Below are positions 58,679-64,000 of a DNA stretch of 64,000 nt, one piece after another. Position numbers and translations under genes: made by a program. Origin of the DNA: Dysgonamonadaceae bacterium (lineage in GTDB: Bacteria; Bacteroidota; Bacteroidia; Bacteroidales; Azobacteroidaceae); contig JAITQA010000063.1 in assembly GCA_031289145.1 (NCBI GenBank), positions 1 to 64,000 of the forward strand, given 5' to 3'. A model generated the notes under the pieces. The model was not told the origin of the DNA, searched no databases, and saw only the letters and a list, made by a program, of their open reading frames with translations. How positions within the stretch are numbered: the first letter of the stretch is position 1; every line of letters starts with the position of its first letter.

Positions 58679-59638
58679 ATGGAAAAAGATTTTAATAAAA
58701 AATTGATAAATGCTGTACTAAGCAATATGCCGCCGAAAGTTAAAGCAGCTTCTTATTTGAGTGATGTATTAAAATTGAGTCGAGAATCCGTTTACCGTAG
58801 AATTAGAGGGGAAATACCTTTTACGATAGACGAATTTGCCAAATTATCGGTAGCGCTCGGTTTTTCTTTTGACGAAATAATCGGAAATGCAAATTTCGGA
58901 CATGCCTTTTTTGAATTTTTCGCAAATGAAAAACCCCCGAATGAGATGTATGCGACAATGCTTGAGAAATACCTTGAACTGCTTGAAAAAATAGAAACAA
59001 CACAAATGGTTGATTCTGTAATGTCAATCAATCGGATTCCGCCGAATTTTTATATGCTTTTTGACAATTTGCATAAATTTGTTTTTTATAAATGGTTGAA
59101 TCAATACAGTGGCGTTCCGTCCAATCTGCATTTTTCAGATATTGATGTACCACCGGAAATAATGAGTTTGCAAAAGAGAATCCGTTTTAATTTCTCAAAA
59201 TTAAAACGCAGAACGCTGATTCTGGACCCGAATACTTTTTTAAATCAGGTAAAAGAAATTCAATATTATTACAAAATGAAATTGCTTAATGATGAAGATT
59301 TGTCTTTGCTCAAACAAGAGATGAACGAATTGGTCGGTTTATTGGAAAATGCGGCAAAAACAGGCACTCTCGGCGCTTACAAAACAAAAACAGATATATA
59401 CCTGTCTTTTTTATCTATCAGCGCCAATACCTGTTATTACGCTTATGATGATAAGGTTAGAACGATTATCTGGATATTTATCGTAAATCCTATTATCATA
59501 CACAATACCAATATTTCCGATATGCAAAAAAAATGGCTCAATTTCCTGAAGAGGCAATCTACCTTGATTTCTCAATCAAACGAAATTTCACAAACGGAAT
59601 TTTTTAACCAACAGCGTAAATATATTGAAATGTTATAG
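58679..59638 (+). CDS. Orphan helix-turn-helix protein (putative transcriptional regulator)
   Basis: A 319-residue protein with a Cro/XRE-like HTH at about residues 20-65 (KAASYLSDVLKLSRESVYRRIRGE, then the FTIDEFAKLSVALGFSFDEII segment). The remaining 250 residues are predicted alpha-helical and have no recognisable ligand or catalytic motif; aromatic residues are frequent. Proteins of this plan are found as single genes in Bacteroidales, but their targets are unknown. It has no partner gene on the same strand; the 266-nt gap upstream shows no convincing promoter. Its base composition is low in GC compared with its neighbours. Confidence 0.75.
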   Translation: MEKDFNKKLINAVLSNMPPKVKAASYLSDVLKLSRESVYRRIRGEIPFTIDEFAKLSVALGFSFDEIIGNANFGHAFFEFFANEKPPNEMYATMLEKYLELLEKIETTQMVDSVMSINRIPPNFYMLFDNLHKFVFYKWLNQYSGVPSNLHFSDIDVPPEIMSLQKRIRFNFSKLKRRTLILDPNTFLNQVKEIQYYYKMKLLNDEDLSLLKQEMNELVGLLENAAKTGTLGAYKTKTDIYLSFLSISANTCYYAYDDKVRTIIWIFIVNPIIIHNTNISDMQKKWLNFLKRQSTLISQSNEISQTEFFNQQRKYIEML

Positions 59639-59647
59639 GCTTTTTAC

Positions 59648-60097
59648 TCAGCCCAGCAACCGCTTCACGGCTTCCGAAATCAACCGGCCTTCGGCTTTTC
59701 CGGCCAATGCTTTTGTAGCGGCGCCCATTACTTTGCCCATGTCTTTGGCAGAGGTCGCGCCTACCGAGGTGATGATTTCCCGAATTGTTTTTTCCAATTC
59801 TTCGGGTGAAAGTTGCTTGGGAAGATATTCTTCCAGGACGGCTACTTCGGCTAATTCTTTTTCGGCTAATTCCGGACGGTTCTGTTCCTGATAGATGCTT
59901 GCGCTGTCTTTGCGCTGTTTAACCATTTTCTGCAGGATTTTTACAGCTGCTTCATCGGTCAAATCGCCATCAGCGCCCTTCGCTGTTTTTGCTTCCAGAA
60001 ACTCTTTTTTCACTCCGCGCAAAGCTTCCAGGCGGATTTTATCTTTGGCCAGCATTGCGGCCTTGATGTCGTTACTGACGGTATCAAATAATGCCAT
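59648..60097 (-). CDS. GatB/YqeY domain protein
   Basis: A 149-residue protein of the YqeY family, related to the C-terminal tail domain of GatB. It has the KDKIRLEALRGVKKEF start, the DEAAVKILQKMVKQRKDSASIYQEQ helix and the MGKVMGAATKALAGKAEGRLISEAVKRLL end typical of the family. Function is uncertain; a role in tRNA-dependent amidation or tRNA binding has been proposed. It follows ftsZ by 35 nt on the same strand, an arrangement seen in other Bacteroidetes, and is convergent with the HTH gene. Confidence 0.9.
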   Translation of the reverse strand: MALFDTVSNDIKAAMLAKDKIRLEALRGVKKEFLEAKTAKGADGDLTDEAAVKILQKMVKQRKDSASIYQEQNRPELAEKELAEVAVLEEYLPKQLSPEELEKTIREIITSVGATSAKDMGKVMGAATKALAGKAEGRLISEAVKRLLG

Positions 60098-60132
60098 AAT
60101 AATATATTTTTAAAAATTAATAACTTGTTTTT

Positions 60133-61449
60133 TTAGAAAATTGACAGTTGCGCCCGTTTTTCGGCTGCTAATTTAGTGATTTTTTTTGAATCTCGCTTAT
60201 ACGCCGGCGTGTTGATCACTTCATCGATAATGTCATTATCGTTCAACTGCTCAAAAGTAAAAATATGCGGCTGAGGCCGTTCGATTCCGATTAAGACCTG
60301 TAGCCCTTTTTCTCCGTAATAGCGCCTAATCGAACGGGTATTTTCTTCTTCCAATTTTACGGCGGCTAATTCTTCGGCTTCCCTGGCCCTGCGCTCTTCG
60401 ACTGTCATGCGTTCCCATTCGGAACGTTTTTTGTCCGTCATCATCGGAATGGTATCAATACTGAATCCGGTGGCAAGAATTGTGATTTTCGCTTTCTCTT
60501 CCAAATTATCGTCGACAGCGGCGCCCCAGATGACTTCAATGTCTTTCGAAAATTTGGACATAAACTCATGTAACTCGCTCATTTCTTCCATCATAATCGG
60601 ATTATTTTCGGAAGAGTAGATGTTCAGCAAGATTTTTTTCGCATTGAAAATATCATTGTTGTTCAACAAAGGCGAATGTAAGGCGCTTTCGATAGCTTTT
60701 GTAAGCCGGGATTCCCCTTCTCCCAAGCCGCTGCTCATCACGGCTACACCGCCTGCTTTCAGGGTAGTATTTACATCGGCGAAATCGAGATTCACATGTC
60801 CCGGCACGGTAATGATTTCCGCAATGCTTTGAGCGGCAACCAACAAAGTATCATCGGCTTTTTTGAAAGCATTGAAAATATTCAGATCGGGATACACTTC
60901 CCGTAGCTTTTCATTGTTGATTACCAACAGGGCGTCCACACACTTGCTCATCTTTTCCACACCGCTCAATGCCTGAATTATCTTGTTTCCCCTTTCAAAC
61001 AGAAACGGAATGGTCACGATGCCGATAGTCAGGATATCCAAACTTTTGGCAACTTCGGCTACAATCGGAGCGGCGCCGGTGCCGGTGCCTCCGCCCATGC
61101 CGGCAGTGACAAACACCATTTTTGTTCCATCGCTGAGCAGCTTGCGGATTTCTTCCTTACTTTCCAAAGCCGCTTTTTCCGCAACTTCGGGTTTATTGCC
61201 GGCGCCCAAGCCTTCGGTAATTTCCTTGCCCAATTGTATTTTTACGGGCACTTCACTTTTCAGCAATGCCTGACTGTCGGTATTACAAAGTACAAAATTA
61301 ACATCCAGAATGCCTTCTTTGTACATGTGTGTAACAGCATTTCCACCGCCGCCGCCCACACCGATTACCTTGATAATTGAGGGTTTTTCGGTCGAAAAAT
61401 CAAATTTCAACAATTCTTCTATTTCCGATTTTAATATTTCTTCTTCCAT
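60133..61449 (-). CDS. ftsZ: Cell division protein FtsZ
   Basis: A 438-residue tubulin-like GTPase that forms the division ring. The frame is open to 61524 inside ftsA, but the ATG at 61449, four bases after the ftsA stop, fits the family's N-terminus. Motifs seen: IKVIGVGGGGGNAVTHMYKEG (GTP binding), MGGGTGTGAAP (signature), FADV-containing T7 region (VNLDFADVNTTLKAGG), and a C-terminal helix region. The tail has the conserved INTPAYKRDSK peptide used for FtsA binding, followed by a Bacteroidetes-style extension to LSIF. Confidence 0.95.
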   Translation of the reverse strand: MEEEILKSEIEELLKFDFSTEKPSIIKVIGVGGGGGNAVTHMYKEGILDVNFVLCNTDSQALLKSEVPVKIQLGKEITEGLGAGNKPEVAEKAALESKEEIRKLLSDGTKMVFVTAGMGGGTGTGAAPIVAEVAKSLDILTIGIVTIPFLFERGNKIIQALSGVEKMSKCVDALLVINNEKLREVYPDLNIFNAFKKADDTLLVAAQSIAEIITVPGHVNLDFADVNTTLKAGGVAVMSSGLGEGESRLTKAIESALHSPLLNNNDIFNAKKILLNIYSSENNPIMMEEMSELHEFMSKFSKDIEVIWGAAVDDNLEEKAKITILATGFSIDTIPMMTDKKRSEWERMTVEERRAREAEELAAVKLEEENTRSIRRYYGEKGLQVLIGIERPQPHIFTFEQLNDNDIIDEVINTPAYKRDSKKITKLAAEKRAQLSIF

Positions 61450-61453
61450 GATG

Positions 61454-62845
61454 CTATTGTATTTGTTCGTTCTTTTCTTCTGTTGTTTCTTCGGGCGCTT
61501 CTTGAGGATTGTTCTCTTCCTCAAATAAAATTCTGGCTCCTCTTTCTACCTGATTGAATAGTTTATCAAATATTCCAGGACCTTTTTCTCTTTTCTTTTT
61601 TTCCTCTTCTTCTTTTTTCTTTTTTGCTTTCTCCTTTTCTTTCTGTTCTTCTAATTCTTTTTTTCTTTTGGCAATTACACCCGGATCTTCTCCAAATAAA
61701 GTTCCACCCTTGCTTTCTCTGGTTTTCAGGCAATTATCGTTCCCGAGCGCCAACAATCCGATAACGCATGAATTGGCCGGTTGCTGGCTCCATTCCGGCG
61801 CCTGATTTACCAAGGCTTTCCGGGCAAGTCCCAAGCGGACTTCTTTTCCTGTTTTGAACCGGATTACTTCTGCTAAACCCCGCAGGGAGGCGCCACCTCC
61901 GGTGATAACGATACTCCTCACAACCGGTTCATACCCGGAATAGTGGATTTGCTTGATTACATTCTCCAATATTTCATCGACCCGCGCTTCTATTACCCTG
62001 TTTAATCGTTGCATTTCATCTTCTCCCGTTTGCTTGCCGGTATTTTCTTCGTAATCCGATTCAATCAAAGTTGTGCCGTGGTCACGCTTATACGCTTCAG
62101 CCTCTTTTTCCGAAAAATTGGAATTGACCATGTCTTTGGTAATAGCCGCTCCTCCTATGGGAATCGTTACCAAATGTTTCAAGGTATTTTCCCTGTAAAT
62201 GGAAACATAAGTAAGCGCTGCCCCAAATTCAATCAGCGCACAACCCTTTTCTTTTTCTTCTTTCGTGAGCGCCGCTTCGGCAGTCGCCAAGGGAGATACA
62301 AAAATATCCGCAACCGGAACCTTGGTCTCTTTCGCAATCGTTTCCCGTAGATTGGCCAAAGAACGGCCTCCCATAACCAAAGCAAACTTTGCCTCAATAA
62401 CAGCGCCTTGGGCGCCCGAAGGGTCCGACTCCACCTGACCGTCTACAGAATATTCCGGTCGGAATTTTTTCCGAATCAAACTACTCTCCGGATGCCGCTC
62501 TATTTCTGCATCTATGGAATGCAACAGGTTTCGGTCTACAACTCCGTTTTCTATCTCTTTTTTTATACTGTACACTTCGGTATGAAGCGCCTGACCGCCT
62601 ATCCCAAGGTATATTTTCTCTATCGAATAATTATCTGCGGACAATTTAAAATTCAATTTTTCAATAAGTTTGGAAATTTTTTCGGAAACACTCTTCATAT
62701 TATAAACCGAGCCTCTCCGGATAGCCGTTCCTGAATCGACCGTATCCGCATACTGAATCGACAACACTTCATTCCATCCTTTTTTGGCGACCATGGCGAT
62801 TATCTTAGCTGTTCCCAAATCTAATGCTACAATTACTTTTTCCAT
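61454..62845 (-). CDS. ftsA: Cell division protein FtsA
   Basis: A 463-residue actin-like protein that tethers FtsZ to the membrane. The ATP-binding phosphate-1 motif ALDLGTAKIIAMVAKKG opens the protein; the SHS2-like 1C region and phosphate-2 GAALTYVSIYRE are visible, as is the SIVITGGGASLRGLAEVI adenosine motif. The C-terminus differs from classic FtsA: a Lys/Glu-rich coiled-coil-like segment (about 385-415) precedes the amphipathic helix GIFDKLFNQVERGARILFEE that should bind the membrane, and an acidic tail follows. It is preceded by ftsQ (gap 15 nt). Confidence 0.94.
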   Translation of the reverse strand: MEKVIVALDLGTAKIIAMVAKKGWNEVLSIQYADTVDSGTAIRRGSVYNMKSVSEKISKLIEKLNFKLSADNYSIEKIYLGIGGQALHTEVYSIKKEIENGVVDRNLLHSIDAEIERHPESSLIRKKFRPEYSVDGQVESDPSGAQGAVIEAKFALVMGGRSLANLRETIAKETKVPVADIFVSPLATAEAALTKEEKEKGCALIEFGAALTYVSIYRENTLKHLVTIPIGGAAITKDMVNSNFSEKEAEAYKRDHGTTLIESDYEENTGKQTGEDEMQRLNRVIEARVDEILENVIKQIHYSGYEPVVRSIVITGGGASLRGLAEVIRFKTGKEVRLGLARKALVNQAPEWSQQPANSCVIGLLALGNDNCLKTRESKGGTLFGEDPGVIAKRKKELEEQKEKEKAKKKKEEEEKKKREKGPGIFDKLFNQVERGARILFEEENNPQEAPEETTEEKNEQIQ

Positions 62846-62860
62846 ATCTCGTTTATTTTA

Positions 62861-63601
62861 TTATTTCTCTCTTTTTGTACAAACCACCTGATTTTTAAAT
62901 TTCAGGTTAATAAGCGAATAGCGATTCCATCCGACTTCATCCAAGCCTTTCTCGTAGAACAGGCGCAGTTTAGCTAAATTTTCTTTATAATCGGCTATTT
63001 TCCCCAAAACAATCTGATGATTACCCACTGTCGGGGTTAATTCTACGTCGCCGTTCGGCAAGACATATATTTGTTCAATCTGGGAATTCCAAAACTTGTC
63101 TTTGTGCAAAAACAAGGCGAATTCATACAGTTGGGTTCGCGCATATTCGCTTTCGATAGCGCCGCCTGCGACGGGCACATAAGCTGCAAAATTCCGTGGT
63201 ACAGGCATTTGTTCCCCTTCATTGTCAATGTAATAAGTTCCTTTGGGCGAAAACACCCGTAAAATAGGTATCCGTTGGTAAACTTTTAACTTTACCGTTC
63301 CTTCAATTGTTTTGTAACACTCCGCCCGCTTAATCAACCGGTTTTCTGCTAATTTTTCCTCAATAGCAGTCGTATTGATTTCGGAAATGCGTTTACCGAC
63401 AGGCGATAAGCCTGCATTTTGTAACATCCGGCTTATTTCGGTTGCAGTCATGTAATGTCTTTCCAAGGTATCTGCCACCGTCACCCGCAACGCTTCACAG
63501 ACCATATTCTTTTTGGCATGGGGATTCAAGTAAACAACGGCAAAAACCATATATGCCGATATTAAAACGATTCCCGATATGATACCTGTTTTCTTTAACA
63601 T
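62861..63601 (-). CDS. ftsQ: Cell division protein FtsQ
   Basis: A 246-residue bitopic membrane protein with one N-terminal helix (IISGIVLISAYMVFAVVYL), a POTRA-type domain (about 40-110, VADTLERHYMTATEISRML, NRLIKRAECYKTIEGTVKLKVYQRIPI) and a FtsQ beta domain ending near the C-terminus (FKNQVVC). It links early and late divisome proteins. Recognition rests on fold pattern and on its place between murC and ftsA. The gap to murC is 13 nt. Confidence 0.9.
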   Translation of the reverse strand: MLKKTGIISGIVLISAYMVFAVVYLNPHAKKNMVCEALRVTVADTLERHYMTATEISRMLQNAGLSPVGKRISEINTTAIEEKLAENRLIKRAECYKTIEGTVKLKVYQRIPILRVFSPKGTYYIDNEGEQMPVPRNFAAYVPVAGGAIESEYARTQLYEFALFLHKDKFWNSQIEQIYVLPNGDVELTPTVGNHQIVLGKIADYKENLAKLRLFYEKGLDEVGWNRYSLINLKFKNQVVCTKREK

Positions 63602-63614
63602 GATGCGTGCTTTT

Positions 63615-64000
63615 TTATTGTTGTTTTAACAATATTTTCTTGACAGGCGCTACCAGCAATTCAATATCTCCCGCACCTGCAATCAGTATGACTTCGCGTC
63701 GCCTGTCCCCGATTTTTTCCAACAATTCCGCTTTGGTGTACAAATATTTCTCCGGAATAGTCACTAAATCGAGAATCATTTGCGAAGAAACACCCGGAAC
63801 AGGCGCTTCCCGCGCCGGATAAATCGGAAGCAATATCACTTCGTCGGCCAAGGAAAGGGATTCGGCAAAGGCCTTGTAAAAGTCTTTGGTACGGGAATAA
63901 AGATGAGGCTGAAAGACAACCGTCAACTTTTTATCGGGATACAATTCCTTGACGGAAGAGATGCTTGCCGCCAATTCTTCGGGGTGATGCGCATAATCGT
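63615..64000 (-). CDS. murC: UDP-N-acetylmuramate--L-alanine ligase MurC (C-terminal part)
   Basis: The 3' part of a murC gene, open to the right edge of the window. It starts within the DDYAHHPEEL motif of Mur ligases, followed by KLTVVFQPHLYSRTKDFY, VILLPIYPAREAPVPGVSS and IAGAGDIE, all characteristic of MurC domain 3. MurC adds L-alanine to UDP-MurNAc in peptidoglycan precursor synthesis. Together with ftsQ, ftsA and ftsZ it forms the end of a dcw cluster. Confidence 0.95.
   Translation of the reverse strand, partial: DYAHHPEELAASISSVKELYPDKKLTVVFQPHLYSRTKDFYKAFAESLSLADEVILLPIYPAREAPVPGVSSQMILDLVTIPEKYLYTKAELLEKIGDRRREVILIAGAGDIELLVAPVKKILLKQQ

Noticed and set aside
61450..61524. Upstream start for ftsZ
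   Set aside because: It is inside ftsA and adds a Lys/Arg-rich stretch that is a frame-shifted reading of the ftsA tail; the ATG at 61449 fits the family.
1..64000. CRISPR arrays, tRNA or rRNA genes
   Set aside because: No regularly spaced direct repeats and no tRNA cloverleaf or rRNA-like sequence were noticed on reading; short RNAs could be missed without a covariance search.

Overview
The window reads as chromosomal DNA of a Bacteroidales-type Bacteroidetes. The signs are several SusC/SusD (RagA/RagB) outer-membrane pairs, Bacteroidetes promoters (TTG, 19-21 nt, TAnnTTTG) in front of genes, lipoprotein signal peptides ahead of many secreted proteins, and a murC-ftsQ-ftsA-ftsZ cell-division block. 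The genus cannot be fixed from the sequence alone.

Layout. (1) 1-16.5 kb is an accessory nutrient-uptake region. An IS66-family element enters from the left edge and cuts a leftward susC at about 524. A truncated serine recombinase and the tail of a lost lipoprotein gene lie between that broken susC and a divergent intact one. Two rightward operons follow: susC-susD-lipid-binding-type lipoprotein, and susC-susD-large lipoprotein. Both start from nearly identical 100-bp promoter/leader segments and both end in strong terminators. (2) 16.6-21.7 kb holds an M16 metallopeptidase, ornithine aminotransferase (rocD) and an alpha/beta hydrolase. (3) 21.7-46.4 kb is one long leftward gene cluster of about 25 kb and the most notable part of the window. 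It encodes three large type I PKS / secondary-lipid-synthase subunits, a free acyl carrier protein, a family-1-type glycosyltransferase, a MATE transporter, an ABC ATPase, two MacB/FtsX-type permeases, a membrane-fusion protein and a TolC-type outer-membrane channel. (4) 47.0-51.8 kb is another susC-susD pair. (5) 51.8-58.4 kb is a leftward housekeeping operon: glycyl-tRNA synthetase, FKBP lipoprotein, S9 peptidase lipoprotein, Sua5/YciO-type protein and M23 peptidase. (6) 58.7-64.0 kb has a lone HTH regulator, then a YqeY-like gene and ftsZ, ftsA, ftsQ and the 3' part of murC.

How the cluster may work. Together the PKS proteins carry KS, AT, KR, DH, an enoyl-reductase-like flavin barrel, PfaA-style tandem ACPs and their own phosphopantetheinyl transferase. 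That is enough to build a reduced long acyl chain. The glycosyltransferase could add a sugar, and the ABC-MFP-TolC set could move the product across both membranes. This gene content parallels the cyanobacterial heterocyst-glycolipid system (hgl PKS genes, HetI PPTase, HglT glycosyltransferase, DevBCA exporter and HgdD/TolC), here in a Bacteroidales genome. The parallel is an inference from domain content; the product is unknown and no dedicated chain-release enzyme is visible.
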